NCBI GenBank assembly: GCA_020796225.1
Contig: CM036759.1
Span: 3,479,782-3,543,781, forward strand
Length of the DNA stretch: 64,000 nucleotides
Origin: Arion vulgaris
Taxonomy: Eukaryota; Mollusca; Gastropoda; Stylommatophora; Arionidae
Direction of reading: 5' to 3'
This document shows positions 35,206 to 48,011 of the stretch, piece by piece. The notes beneath the pieces are model-generated. The model made no database searches and had not been told where the DNA came from. It saw only the letters and a list, made by a program, of their open reading frames with translations. Positions within the stretch are counted from its first letter, which is position 1, and each line of letters begins with the position of its first letter. The translations under genes were made by a program, and so were the position numbers.

Positions 35206-35349
35206 GATTATCATTGTCTTAATTATTTTTTCACATGTTGTTTATGTCAATAGCTCAAATGTAACAGTCATTACTAGAATCCCAACATTTCCAGATCTTC
35301 TTTTTATTAGCATTAGCTTTCATATTTCATATAACCCACCCAATTTTTT
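35206..35349. other. AT-rich spacer
   Basis: No feature seen. Confidence 0.4.
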
Positions 35350-35519
35350 AAAGCGGTAAAGACAAAAAGGATCCACAGAGCTACAGACCTATAAGTCTGT
35401 TAAGTTGCACTGCAAAACTGCTGGAGAGGTATAACCACTAGACTCCAGTGGTTTTAGAATTCAACCATAAACTGGATCCGGCCCAAACAGGCTACAGGCA
35501 GCATAGAAGTACTGATATT
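35350..35519 (+). mobile_element. Reverse transcriptase N-terminal fragment
   Basis: The plus strand reads GKDKKDPQSYRPISLLSCTA and KLLER, then after a frame break FNHKLDPAQTGYRQHRSTD. These are RT blocks 1-2 of a non-LTR element. Nothing further of the element follows. Confidence 0.8.
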
Positions 35520-35819
35520 TCATATTTCCAGGTTAAGAACTGACAAAAGTTAAAAACAGTTCAAATCTAGGCTTCAAACTTAGGCCATATTTGTTCTCTA
35601 CTCGTGTTCAGGCTTACACGCTAATGTATCATACAAAGTATAACAATAGAGCCTAGGCTCATGATCTTCTCAGATATTGAAAGCAAACAGCAACAAAGTA
35701 TAATAATTATACTTTTCAAATAAGGACAAAGATTGGATTATAGAAGCTACCCGTGATCATACTACACAACGTCGTAACCTACCAGCAGTGACGTATGTAT
35801 CATCAATGTGCGAGCGTTA

Positions 35820-35975
35820 GGCTGCGCCCAACGATCAAGTAAAACACAGCATATATATATTATATATATCATTGGACGCTAGGCGTGCGCCCAAGATCAA
35901 GTGAAGCATACTATATATATTCTTCGCTACGTCCTGTAAAGGATATGCCACGATTGTCATGTTCATATATATATA
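35820..35975 (+). mobile_element. SINE family C tail and a short local duplication
   Basis: Two imperfect copies of a block with ggctgcgcccaacgatcaagt and catatatatat lie at about 35820 and 35876. The second runs into cgtcctgtaaaggatatgcc, the conserved tail motif of SINE family C (63820 plus, 40895 minus). Confidence 0.55.
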
Positions 35976-36107
35976 TATTCTTGGTTTCTCTAAGGCAGAA
36001 ACACATGGACATTGAACAAGCAGATAGAAGAAGAGAAAACTAGAGTTTTTGAAATGTTGATTTATTGACAAAAATTATCTTTGTTTCTTATGGATACAGA
36101 AACAAAA

Positions 36108-36297
36108 AATGATTGGTTATTGGTTACTAAACTGACGTCATTGCACTCCGGGCAGACCATAGGGGCTCAGTCTCCCCCAAGAGATATCGAAGAGCATGCA
36201 TACTGATGGTTCCCGTGGAATTGCTGATTAACACATTCCTCACTCTGCTCCTCAGGCATCCAGTTCTACTTGTACACGGGTAACTCAAACAGTTTAA
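36108..36297 (-). mobile_element. Nimb-like LINE, 3'-end fragment
   Basis: Nearly the same sequence as 1430-1590, including ggttattggttactaaactg and acgtcattgcactcc. It carries only the last ~190 bp of the element, so it is a severely 5'-truncated insertion. Confidence 0.85.
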
Positions 36298-37159
36298 ATG
36301 GCTTGAAATTTAACGAAGAAATCTTGAAACAAGTTCCCACCTATACGTTGTCACTCCAAATATGTAATGCTCTTAGTATTCTGATATTTGTTTGCCTCAT
36401 TCAGTGATATATCTATATCAGTTCCATTCGATAATCTTTTCAGTTGCTTAATTTTTGTCAAACTTTGTTTGTTCTTCTTTTAGTTTCCTTCCTCACATTT
36501 TCATCTCTTGTTGGCAGTGAATCGAGATATTCTAAACTGTTCACATTTTCTATTTTCTCTCTCTCTCCCTCCATACATAAACTATGACTAAGTCTCTTGT
36601 TGATTTTCTGTCCTGTACTCTCCTGCAGCTACTATCTTCCCATAGTGATCCGCATGTCATACTCTACGCTGTCATAACTCGTAACCACAGAGAGGAACCT
36701 GAGGCTGGCAAGTCAGAAAATAGTGCAGCGGATTTATCATAACTTAGGCAAACACGACATGTTTGTTATTTGTCGCGGATTGATTGCATCTCGCTGTTTG
36801 AACAAGTTTTGTTTATAGTTGCGTGATGTTTGCACAATCATTCTGGAATGTTCTACACTGTCAAAGTTTGATAAACAACAAACTAGACAACTAATTATAG
36901 TATACATCTATACAATCAGGGCGTACACATAAGTGCTTTATCCCTTTCAGTTAGTTGAAAACCTCCGCGATAGAGCACTGACACAGTCGCTCTTCGGATG
37001 ATTTATAATTTTAGATAACTCAAATACTCAGATCGGACTCCAAGTCCGGGGAAGAGATTGAGCGAGTTGCCTAGGACAGAGCGGTATGGAGAAATTACTT
37101 ACAGGTCATACGTATAACGGTTCGAGAGGAATATATATATATACAGATAAATACTTAGA
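36298..37159. other. Low-copy sequence, no gene seen
   Basis: No coding frame, mobile-element motif or array beyond short CT and TA runs (36558, 37132). Confidence 0.45.
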
Positions 37160-38100
37160 TAACTCCTTTACAACTTGATTGTACTTGATTTACTTGATTT
37201 TAACTTGATTGTTAACGTGATTGTTAACTGATTGTTAAACTTGATTTTATTGATTGTTATCTTGATTGTTAACTTATTGTAACTGATTGTAACTTGATTG
37301 ATAACTTGATTGTTAACTGATTGTTAACTTGATTGTTAACTTGATTGTTAACTTGATTGTTAAACTTGATTGTTAACTTGATTGTTACTGATTGTAACTT
37401 GATTGTTACTTGATTGTTAACTTGATTGATAACTTGATTGTTACTTGATTGTTAACTTGATTGTTAACTAGATTGTTAACTGTTGTTAACTTGATTGTTA
37501 ACTTGATTGTTAACTTGATTGATAACTTGATTGATAACTTGATTGTTAACTTGATTGTTAACTTGATTGTTAACTTGATTGATAACTTGATTGTTAACTT
37601 GATTGATAGCTTGATTGTTAACTTGATTGATAGTTTGATTGTTAACTTGATTGTTAACTTGATTGTTAGCTTGATTGATAGCTTGATTGTTAACTTGATT
37701 GTTAACTTGATTGTTAACTTGATTGTTAACTTGATTGTTAACTTGATTGATAGCTTGATTGTTAATTTGATTGTTAACTTGATTGATAGCTTGATTGTTA
37801 ACTTGATTGTTAACTTGATTGTTAACTTGATTGTTTTGATAACTTGATTGTAAACTTGATTGTTAACTTGATTGATAAACTTGATTGATAAACTTGATTT
37901 ATAACTTGATTGTTAACTTGATTGATAAACTTGATTTTTAACTTGATTGTTAACTCGATTGTTAACTTGATTGTTAACTTGATTGTTAACTTGATTGATA
38001 AACTTGATTGATAAACTTGATTTATAACTTGATTGTTAACTTGATTGTTAACTTGATTGATAAACTTGATTTATAACTTGATTGTTAACTCGATTGTTAA
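37160..38100. repeat. 12-bp minisatellite (aacttgattgtt)
   Basis: About 78 imperfect copies of aacttgattgtt, with gat, gc and single-base deletion variants. The left part is less regular. The frame VNLIVNLID is incidental. Confidence 0.96.
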
Positions 38101-38552
38101 GATCATCATCGTTACATTTCATGTGATAACCATATGTGGCCTGATCTATTTCTTACATAAGAATATCTCAGTGGCAGAGCACGAACTCCGTAGTACTGGC
38201 GTGGGTCCCCGATGTAGGTTTCAATATGGTGAAAATTGGCTGCAAGTGTATTTTAATTTGTTATGAATGTTATCTTGACAGCAGCTTTCCAGCCTATTTT
38301 TATAGTTTTTAAATTGCAAAGATATCTCTTTTACAAGTTCAATTTTAGCATTATAACAACAGGTAAATTCAAGGGGAGACGAGACAGAGAGGAAGGCAGA
38401 GAGAGAAAATTCTAAACAGCCTAGCTCCATGGCACGGAAGAGTGTCAACACCCGAACTGATAGTCAGCAATAAGGGTATATGTTTGTGGAGATTAATGAT
38501 CGCCTAATGTATAATAATAATGATGATATGATGACAGTGATATTGAAAAACC
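38101..38552. other. Low-copy spacer with possible SINE scrap
   Basis: A fragment gcacggaagagtgtcaacac near 38431 resembles gtcacggaagggtatcaac near 63525. No gene is seen. Confidence 0.4.
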
Positions 38553-39655
38553 CAGTTCTCTACCCTAGAGCTAGATCTACTTCTGATGGGCAGCTCTCTA
38601 CTCTAGAGCTAGATCTACTTCTGATGTACAGTTCTCTACCCTAGAGCTAGATCTACTTCTGATGTACAGTTCTCTACCCTAGAGCTAGATCTACTTCTGA
38701 TGTACAGTTCTCTACCCTAGAGCTAGATCTACTTCTGATGTACAGTTCTCTACCCTAGAGCTAGATCTACTTCTGATGTACAGTTCTCTACCCTAGAGCT
38801 AGATCTACTTATGATGTACAGTTCTCTACCCTAGAGCTAGATCTTCTTCTGATGTACAGTTCTCTACCCTAGAGCTAGATCTACTTCTGATGTACAGTTC
38901 TCTACCCTAGAGCTAGATCTACTTCTGATGTACAGTTCTCTACCCTAGAGCTAGATCTACTTCTGATGTACAGTTCTCTACCCTAGAGCTAGATCTACTT
39001 CTGATGTACAGTTCTCTACCCTAGAGCTAGATCTACTTCTGATGTACAGTTCCCTACCCTAGAGCTAGATCTACTTCTGATGTACAGTTCCCTACCCTAG
39101 AGCTAGATCTACTTCTGATGTACAGTTCTCTACCCTAGAGCTAGATCTACTTCTGATGTACAGTTCTCTACCCTAGAGCTAGATCTACTTCTGATGTACA
39201 GTTCTCTACCCTAGAGCTAGATCTACTTCTGATGTACAGTTCTCTACCCTAGAGCTAGATCTACTTCTGATGTACAGTTCTCTACCCTAGAGCTAGATCT
39301 ACTTCTGATGTACAGTTCTCTACCCTAGAGCTAGATCTACTTCTGATGTACAGTTCTCTACCCTAGAGCTAGATCTACTTCTGATGTACAGTTCTCTACC
39401 CTAGAGATAGATCTACTTCTGATGTACAGTTCTCTACCCTAGAGCTAGATCTACTTCTGATGTACAGTTCTCTACCCTAGAGCTAGATCTACTTCTGATG
39501 TACAGTTCTCTACCCTAGAGCTAGATCTACTTCTGATGTACAGTTCTCTACCCTAGAGCTAGATCTACTTCTGATGTACAGTTCTCTACCCTAGAGCTAG
39601 ATCTACTTCTGATGTACAGTTCTCTACCCTAGAGCTAGATCTATTTCTGATGTAC
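38553..39655. repeat. 38-bp minisatellite, about 29 copies
   Basis: Unit tctaccctagagctagatct acttctgatgtacagttc, extremely uniform (a handful of single-base variants). The uniformity implies recent amplification or homogenisation. Confidence 0.97.
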
Positions 39656-39719
39656 AGTTTGAATATTGAAGTGTTGGAGAGAAGCTTCTAGATGCTTTGT
39701 ACAAAGTCTCATATTGTTG

Positions 39720-39946
39720 TTATATATATGAGATATCTATCTCTCTCTCTCGCGATCATATATATATATGAGATATCTATCTCTCTCTCTCTCTCGGGAT
39801 CATATATATATATGAGATATCTATCTCTCTCTCGGGATCATATATATATATGAGATCTCTCTCTCTCTCTCTCTTTCTCTCTCGATCATATATAAATGAG
39901 ATATCTATCTCTCTCTCTCTCTCTCGGATCATATATATATGAGATA

Positions 39947-39984
<38 letters not shown>

Positions 39985-40015
39985 GATCATATATATATAT
40001 GAGATATCTATTCTC

Positions 40016-40046
<31 letters not shown>

Positions 40047-40078
40047 CTCTCTCACGATCATATATATATAAGAGATAT
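39720..40078. repeat. Compound TA / CT microsatellite block, six larger units
   Basis: Each larger unit joins tatatatatgagatatctat to a (CT)n run of variable length and a cggatca or cgatca link. The gatatc palindrome and self-complementary TA runs could extrude hairpins. Confidence 0.9.
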
Positions 40079-40329
40079 GACAGTAAAATATACTTTGTAG
40101 AATGTCGATCTTATTACATCCTATTTCATCCATTCTTCTTTTTTATATTTCTAGCCATGCCCCCGCATACTCCAAAAATGCATTCGTGTACAGAAAGGAG
40201 AGATTCAGATTTCTAGCCATAAACCTTCACAACTCAAGGAAAACGACTTAACCACTTAGACACAGAGACCCTGACAACGACTTTTCAACCATTCACTGTT
40301 AGACTCGTTAGATACTTGTAGCACCAATT

Positions 40330-40600
40330 AAGTAGTAACATGTCCCTTGCGGGAAAACTGTCTCTAGCAAGTTATTCCACCTCCTCCAGCTTCGTGTTCA
40401 GGGTTTATTTGATGTTCTGCTACCACCTTCGTCTTGGTCGCCCCTGCCTGGTACTACAGGAACCATGTCTTCCATTACCCTTCTCTCCAAGTCACTATGA
40501 CGTTTAACGTGGCCAAAATATTTCATCTTCCGGGTCATGATGTTATTTATGAGCTAGTACTACGTGATATGCAGGTCGTGTAGGATTAGTACTAATAGTA
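40330..40600 (-). mobile_element. LINE C-terminal fragment
   Basis: The minus-strand frame gives MTRKMKYFGHVKRHSDLERR and VMEDMVP, the post-RT region typical of many LINE open frames (compare YFGYIKRHDGLERTILEG at 54437). It breaks off into stops after about 40450. Confidence 0.65.
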
Positions 40601-40604
40601 TATC

Positions 40605-40820
40605 TGTTCTTATATCCTAGGTTCTGTTCTTATATCCTAGGTTCTGTTCTTATATCCTAGGTTCTGTTCTTATATCCTGGGTTCTGTTGTTATATCCTGG
40701 GCTCTGTTGTTATATCCTGGGCTCTGTTGTTACATCCTGGGTTCTTTTGTTATATCCTGGGTTCTGTTGTTATATCTTGGGCTCTGTTCTTATATCCTGG
40801 GCTCTGTTGTTACATCCTGG
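40605..40820. repeat. 20-bp tandem repeat, about ten copies
   Basis: Unit gttctgttcttatatcctag, with variants ttgtta, ctgggc and ttacatc. Confidence 0.93.
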
Positions 40821-40869
40821 GTTTACATTTTAACACGTCACAGTATGCTGGTACACACATCGTGGTGAT

Positions 40870-41112
40870 AAAATGATTTAATTGCATATCCTTTACAGGA
40901 CTTTGCGAATCAACCCGACTTTTAACGCTGTTTGTGATTTTTCTAGGCATTATTACGTTCAGTAGTTTGCCATTGCTTTCTGAACGGGTGGTGCCATCGT
41001 CCTTTGTAAAATCCACCCGAAACAATTTGCAACCTGTCCGCAGCGGGATTCGAACTCAGAACGTCGAGGTTAATAGACCGAGTCACTAACCCTAAGCCAC
41101 AGACGCCACCGA
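40870..41112 (-). mobile_element. SINE family C, tRNA-headed copy
   Basis: On the minus strand the head shows gtggcttagggttagtgac (A-box) and gagttcgaatcccgc (near-perfect B-box) at tRNA spacing. The body has accacccgttcagaaagcaa, tggcaaactactgaacg and aatgcctagaaaaatca, and the tail is gtcctgtaaaggatatgc. The copy at 63612-63850 shares every block. Confidence 0.88.
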
Positions 41113-41199
41113 GACATATTGGAACCAAGGTCAAATTTGAAGCACTTCCCCGTTCCCTTCCTTCCATTTTGTCTACTGACAGATTACTAAATTCACAAA

Positions 41200-42923
41200 C
41201 ATCACAAGATAATATGTCCAAATCACAAGATAACATATGTCCAACATCACAAGATAATATATGTCCAACATCACAAGATAAATATGTCTAAATCAAAGAT
41301 AACATATGTCTAACAACACAAGATAACATATGTCTAACATCACAAGATAACATATGTCTAACATCACAAGATAACATATGTCCAACATCACAAGATAACA
41401 TATGTCTAACATCACAAGATAACATATGTCCAACATCACAAGATAACATATGTCAAACATCACAAGATAACATATGTCTAACATCACAAGATAACATATG
41501 TCCAACATCACAAGATAACATATGTCCAACATCACAAGATAACATATGTCCAACATCACAAGATAACATATGTCCAACATCACAAGATAACATATGTCCA
41601 ACATCACAAGATAACATATGTCCAACATCACAAGATAATATATGTCCAACATCACAAGATAACATATGTCTAACATCACAAGATAACATATGTCTAACAA
41701 CACAAGATAACATATGTCTAACATCACAAGATAACATATGTCCAACATCACAAGATAACATATGTCCAACATCACAAGATAACATATGTCTAACATCACA
41801 AGATAACATATGTCCAACATCACAAGATAACATATGTCCAACATCACAAGATAACATATGTCTAACATCACAAGATAACATATGTCCAACATCACAAGAT
41901 AACATATGTCCAACATCACAAGATAACATATGTCCAACATCACAAGATAACATATGTCCAACATCACAAGATAACATATGTCCAACATCACAAGATAACA
42001 TATGTCCAACATCACAAGATAACATATGTCCAACATCACAAGATAACATATGTCCAACATCACAAGATAACATATGTCCAACATCACAAGATAACATATG
42101 TCCAACATCACAAGATAACATATGTCCAACATCACAAGATAACATATGTCCAACATCACAAGATAACATATGTCTAACATCACAAGATAACATATGTCCA
42201 ACATCACAAGATAACATATGTCTAACATCACAAGATAACATATGTCCAACATCACAAGATAACATATGTCCAACATCACAAGATAACATATGTCCAACAT
42301 CACAAGATAACATATGTCTAACATCACAAGATAACATATGTCTAACATCACAAGATAACATATGTCTAACATCACAAGATAACATATGTCCAACATCACA
42401 AGATAACATATGTCCAACATCACAAGTTAACATATGTCTAACATCACAAGATAACATATGTCCAACATCACAAGATAACATATGTCCAACATCACAAGAT
42501 AACATATGTCCAACATCACAAGATAACATATGTCTAACATCACAAGATAAATATGTCAACATCACAAGATAACATATGTCCAACATCACAAGATAACATA
42601 TGTCCAACATCACAAGATAACATATGTCCAACATCACAAGATAACATATGTCCAACATCACAAGATAACATATGTCTAACATCACAAGATAACATATGTC
42701 CAACATCACAAGATAACATATGTCTAACATCACAAGATAACATATGTCCAACATCACAAGATAACATATGTCCAACATCACAAGATAACATATGTCCAAC
42801 ATCACAAGATAACATATGTCCAACATCACAAGATAACATATGTCTAACATCACAAGATAACTATATTCCAACATCACAAGATAACATATGTCTAACATCA
42901 CAAGATAACATATGTCCAACATC
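41200..42923. repeat. 24-bp minisatellite, about 71 copies
   Basis: Unit acatcacaagataacatatg tcca, with tcta as the main variant. Each unit carries the palindrome acatatgt. With a multiple of 3, long frames run through it (MLDICYLV and MLSCDVGH periods). No splice, start or domain evidence supports coding. Confidence 0.97.
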
Positions 42924-44345
42924 TGACTTCCATTGTTATCTTCATCTTCTTCTGTCTATAATTTCAGATGTTAGTTTACTTGAATATGTTCAAAGATAAC
43001 AGTTGTCAGTCTGATGTTGTTTGTGTTACTAAATATAGCAGTTTGGGACTAACTGGCCAACTATCTGGACACGCCATTATGACCTTGGAGTGTTGTTTTC
43101 TTCTGGGTGCAGATGCTAACCTGTTTTTCTTTACGTTTAGATTTGCAGGGCGGGTATCGTCCCCCATCAACTGAGTTGTGTGCTTGGAGTGACACTGTGA
43201 GTTGTGAATTTCATTCGACATGCTATTGTTTGTGTCCACGGGGAATGTGTTGTGCATTGCATATTCAGAAAATCGCGCACAGCTAGTTACCGGAGATCTA
43301 GTGGCTGGCTTGTGCTGAATCGCTTATGTTGACCACTTTTTTGCCGGAAAGCTGTTTCATTCGACCTGAATTGCAAATTCAAGTGGCGATAGGTTGATGT
43401 TGGCACTTTGAATCATCTATGTGCACAACTTTGGGTAATCTGATGGAAGCTTCCACATTTTCCCAAGACATGTCATCAAAATCAAACCACTTGAAACATT
43501 AAAATTCACTCATTGCTTTGACCTACATCTTGAGGTATTTCAAGCATCCTTAATAGCGTGCTTGCACATTACTATAGAACAATTCAACTTTTTCTTCCAT
43601 GTTTAGTTTCATTGTTTTATTTGCTCTTATGAATCTTAGTAGTTTTCTAGATTGTAGATTCCGTTTTGAGTACCAAGTTAAGAAAACCACATTTTCCGCA
43701 GTTATCACATGATGTCGCCGACAGTGTTCATTTTGTCTGGGTTTGCAAAATTGCAAACAAACATTAGAATTTTCACATAATTGTTTACAGACGTTAAGAT
43801 TTACTCATGAAATGATGACGTGTCCACAAAATTGAGGAAGTATGGCAACCCTAGCGTTCCCAATCTGCAGACGGTTACAGTTTTATGCTGCCAGACAGGA
43901 GCAAGGAACACCGATTAACATACATCTCTGCTTGGATAATCATGATAATGTTGGCAAACACAATCCCTAACATTACCTAAAATGATAACTTAGTTTAAGC
44001 TGATAAATGGACATCAAATCTAACTTACCTTTTTGGACTTTGACATATTTGATCTCTACTGCACCTCTTCCAAGAAGAAAATATGCGCCTATGCTATAAG
44101 ATAGACAATCTAGTTTGTGTGTGAATCCAGACAATTGATATCGAACTTGTATATTTGTGTATCCACGTAAATTATGTATCGACTACAAACAAATATTTTT
44201 ATAATTAAACGACTGGATCAATGGTTCTCATCTTGTTTTAATTGGACTGATTTTGGCCCCACTGGAAGTCCATGATAAACATATTAGGCATTATTAACGA
44301 ACAGTTCTACTGTCACTTAACTACAGAGTTATGTTAGTAATATTC
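42924..44345. other. Low-copy sequence, no gene seen
   Basis: About 1.4 kb without arrays or recognisable mobile-element motifs. Open frames of 60-80 residues on both strands show no domain. Confidence 0.45.
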
Positions 44346-44540
44346 TTCTTCTTCTTCAGCGATCTATGGTCATGCGCTTAGTTTACTGTGGACCACAAGC
44401 TGGGCAGTCAACTTTAGGTCTGTCAGGTTTCCCCAAAGCTTAGATTTTAGGTCGACTGGGTGTAGTCATATGTTTCTTCTCAGCTCACACAAGAGAGAAA
44501 AGTCTTGCAGGACATGCTCCTGGGTCTGTATTTTACGTCA
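44346..44540 (-). mobile_element. LINE 3'-end fragment with (GAA)n tail
   Basis: Closely matches 48165-48345: tail gaagaagaag preceded by cgcatgacca(t/g)agatcgctg and ggtccacagtaaa. It is the last ~190 bp of the RNase H-bearing LINE family inserted intact at 48163-48777. Confidence 0.8.
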
Positions 44541-44544
44541 CATT

Positions 44545-44690
44545 GTTTAGCGCCATTTGGAGCTCTAGTGCTTATCCTGTGGTGACGTGTCCGGTTTCTG
44601 CCAGCGTTTACTGGGTTCGTTCTACGTCAGCCTTTGGCTGTCCATAGCCAACTTGCTAGGCAACAGGTTTACCTTCCCTTTTAAGATGGT
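44545..44690 (-). mobile_element. Repeat family X, internal fragment (copy X2)
   Basis: Matches 57243-57385: gcttatcct.tggtg.cgtg, cagcgttta.tgggttcg and agcctttggctgtcc. Neither element end is present. Confidence 0.7.
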
Positions 44691-44995
44691 TTTCAACATT
44701 GTGTCATGTCTTTTCTCTCTCCACCCTGTGATGGACTTGATCCTGAAGGTGGAAACAAATGTACTTCATTCTTCTCTGCTCTTGGTCGTCCTCTGTACAA
44801 TATTCCAGCTGGGATTCATTTCTTTCAGTTCTCTTCTACTGTTTTCTTCCAGGTCATTTTAGGTCACGTTTTCGTCTACCCTCTGGTGTCCATCTGAGTG
44901 CAGTTTTCGTAACAGGGCTAGTCTCCATGCGTATCACATGTCCGATCTAACTCCAGCGTCTCTTTTCGATGGTGGTCATGTCTGTTAATGTGACC
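44691..44995 (-). mobile_element. LINE C-terminal fragment (RRRW..GHV type)
   Basis: On the minus strand from about 44985: DMTTIEKRR, then in related frames RLALLRKLHSD and the reading RWTPEGRRKRDLK. This fits the post-RT tail of another LINE family. It is broken by frameshifts. Confidence 0.55.
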
Positions 44996-45387
44996 AATAG
45001 ATCAACGTTGTTGTAACAGAGTATTTAGATGTTAGAGAAGAAAGATATGTTCAAAGATTCTGAGATCTTGAGAACTACTGTACTATCTGGAACACTAAGT
45101 TATTTATAACTTGTGGCATGTAAACATGCCTAGATGATGTACTAATGGAGAGTTCATAATCTGTGACGTTTTGTGTAAGTAATGACACGACACATCCAAT
45201 CTGTTGATACACAGACCAATCAGTGACGTTGTACATCACGTGGTCAAGGGACATCTACGCATAATCTACACAGATAATATAGCGGTCAAGGACACAGTTC
45301 GGTTTACAAGGTAACAACAAAAGAGGTCAAAGTTTAGGGTTGTTTGAGTCAAGAAAAACTATAAATAACATTAAAAAATTGAATATA

Positions 45388-46955
45388 ATGTCATACAACT
45401 AACATGTCATACAACTAACATGTCATACAACTAACATGTCATACAACTAACATATCATACAACTAACATATCATACAACTAATATGTCATACAACTAACA
45501 TGTCATACAACTAACATGTCATACAACTAACTTGTCATACAACTAACATGTCATACAACTAACATGTCATACAACTAACATATCATACAACTAACATGTC
45601 ATACAACTAACGTGTCATACAACTAACATGTGTTATACAACTAACGTGTCATACAACTAACACATCATACAACTAACATATCATACAACTAACATATCAT
45701 ACAACTAACATATCATACAACTAACATGTCATACAACTAACATATCATACAACTAACATGTGTTATACAACTAACATGTCATACAACTAACTATGTCTAC
45801 AATAACATATGTCTTACAACTAACATGTGTTATACAACTAATATATCATACAACTAACATATCATACAACTAACATGTGTTATACAACTAACATATCATA
45901 CAACTAACATGTCATACAACTAATATATCATACAACTAACGTGTCATACAACTAACATATCATACAACTAACATATCATACAACTAACATGTCATACAAC
46001 TAACATGTCATACAACTAACATATCATACAACTAACATATCATACAACTAACATGTCATACAACTAACTTGTCATACAACTAACATATCATACAACTAAC
46101 ATGTGTCATACAACTAACATGTGTTATACAACTAACATATCATACAACTAACATGTGTCATACAACTAACATGTCATACAACTAACATATCATACAACTA
46201 ACATATCATACAACTAACATGTCATACAACTAACATATCATACAACTAACATGTCATACAACTAACATGTCATACAACTAACATGTGTTATACAACTAAC
46301 ATATCATACAACTAACATGTCATACAACTAACATATCATACAACTAACATGTCATACAACTAACATATCATACAACTAACATATCATACAACTAACATGT
46401 GTTATACAACTAACATATCATACAACTAACATATCATACAACTAACATATCATACAACTAACATGTCATACAACTAACATATCATACAACTAGCATATCA
46501 TACAACTAACATATCATACAACTAACATATCATACAACTAACATGTCATACAACTAACATATCATACAACTAACATATCATACAACTAACATATCATACA
46601 ACTAACATATCATACAACTAACATGTCATACAACTAACATATCATACAACTAACATGTCATACAACTAACATGTCATACAACTAACATGTGTTATACAAC
46701 TAACATATCATACAACTAACATGTCATACAACTAACATATCATACAACTAACATGTCATACAACTAACATATCATACAACTAACATATCATACAACTAAC
46801 ATGTGTTATACAACTAACATATCATACAACTATCATATCATACAACTAACATATCATACAACTAACATGTGTTATACAACTAACATATCATACAACTAAC
46901 ATATCATACAACTAACTAACATACCATACAACTAACTAACATACCATACAACATA
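45388..46955. repeat. 16-bp minisatellite with 18-bp variants, about 96 copies
   Basis: Unit tcatacaactaacatg or tcatacaactaacata, plus an 18-bp variant with gtgttatac. The order of variants repeats with a period near 404 bp (see findings). The right end has two ctaactaacatacc forms. Confidence 0.97.
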
Positions 46956-47088
46956 ATAATATGTGAAGAAACTTTACAAGAAAATAATTAGACAAAAGTC
47001 AAACAATTAACCAATTGACAACAAAACTAATTCGACACCATGAGCGACACAGGATGTGTGACATTAGTAAAACCAGTTTAACAAAGAG

Positions 47089-47403
47089 CTACCCACGCCT
47101 ATATTTTGTTTCTTCATAAAAACTTCGTTCCAAATTGATATGAATGTATTCTAACCGGTTGACATTGTTTAGTTTACCTGATAACGTCCTGTTAATACAA
47201 TGTTGAATACAATCGTTTGATTGAAAAGTAGGTATGCATTTCAGTGGATTAAATTCATTGTAGTCACGAGAAGAGAGGTTTACAGACATATAGCCTACCC
47301 AAGCCCCAATTATATCAACCACCTTACAAGGAGAGATCAGAACACCATTTTTTGACTCCAAACCCAACACATACCACTTAATAATCACATGAACAAATTT
47401 CAA
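47089..47403 (-). other. 104-codon open frame, unrecognised
   Basis: Begins MKFVHVIIKWYVLGLESKNG on the minus strand. Composition is plausible for protein (no low complexity) but I see no known domain, and no splice context was established. It could be a mobile-element remnant, since LINE sequence follows directly at 47430. Confidence 0.25.
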
Positions 47404-47429
47404 CTACAACACGCTCCAGAGTATGTTGC

Positions 47430-47646
47430 TGTGTACACTTACATCATGAAACCGTTCACCACCACCTCTTCAGGTGTCAAGCACTAGATGACATCAGAAA
47501 GACCCTCCTTCCTCCAAGGCCAGATAAATGGAACACATTATACGAAACAAAAGAACAACTTACAAACACATACAGATACCACTACATAACATTGAGCCGA
47601 AGAGCAAGAGTCCAATTATTGCTGGATCATTGAAGAAGAAGAAGAT
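47430..47646 (+). mobile_element. LINE 3'-terminal fragment with (GAA)n tail
   Basis: The plus strand reads HHHLFRCQALDDIRKTLL, PPRPDKWNTLYETKEQL and SRRARVQLLLDH stop, the H-x-C end of an RNase H-bearing LINE. The tail tgaagaagaagaaga follows directly. The stop-to-tail distance is a few bases, as in the copy at 34445. Confidence 0.75.
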
Positions 47647-47694
47647 TTAGATCGCACAAATAATAAACTAGAAAATGATTGCGAATCAAATATA

Positions 47695-47951
47695 CAGGGT
47701 GTTCAACTTAAAAGCAGCCCGCGAATGGAGCTAATCTGGCATATATGTATGGAAATGGTAGGTTCAGTTATGACGTAGTATAGGTCAAGGTTGTGTGACG
47801 GTATGTAATTGTAGTGCGGGAAGGGGCGATGAACAAATGTGACGTAGGACGAGCTAGTCAGAACCGGTTTAAATAGTAAATAAACACAACTCAATTTGTA
47901 CCTAGCAACTTTCGAATTGTCAATGGGGCTGCAATTATCTTGAACACCCTG
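47695..47951. mobile_element. Mariner-like MITE, 257 bp
   Basis: Terminal inverted repeats of 26 bp: the left starts cagggtgttcaa and ends gcagccc. The right, reversed, is the same with four mismatches in the middle. Both ends are flanked by TA (47693-47694 and 47952-47953), the mariner/Tc1 target duplication. There is no transposase frame. Confidence 0.9.
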
Positions 47952-48011
47952 TATATTGTTATATAAGAACATAAGAAAATTCAACATCAAACAGATTATA
48001 TATATATATAT

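Noticed and set aside
37461..37847. 128-codon hydrophobic frame (VNLIVNLID) resembling membrane segments
   Set aside because: It is a translation of the 12-bp array and hydrophobicity follows from the aacttgattgtt unit.
41040..41112. Functional tRNA gene on the minus strand
   Set aside because: A- and B-boxes are good, but the body and tail that follow are shared with 63612-63850, so it is a SINE head.
41293..42922. Open frames of 376 and 489 codons on the minus strand
   Set aside because: They are translations of the 24-bp array, whose length is a multiple of three and which lacks stops. They have no domain or splice context.
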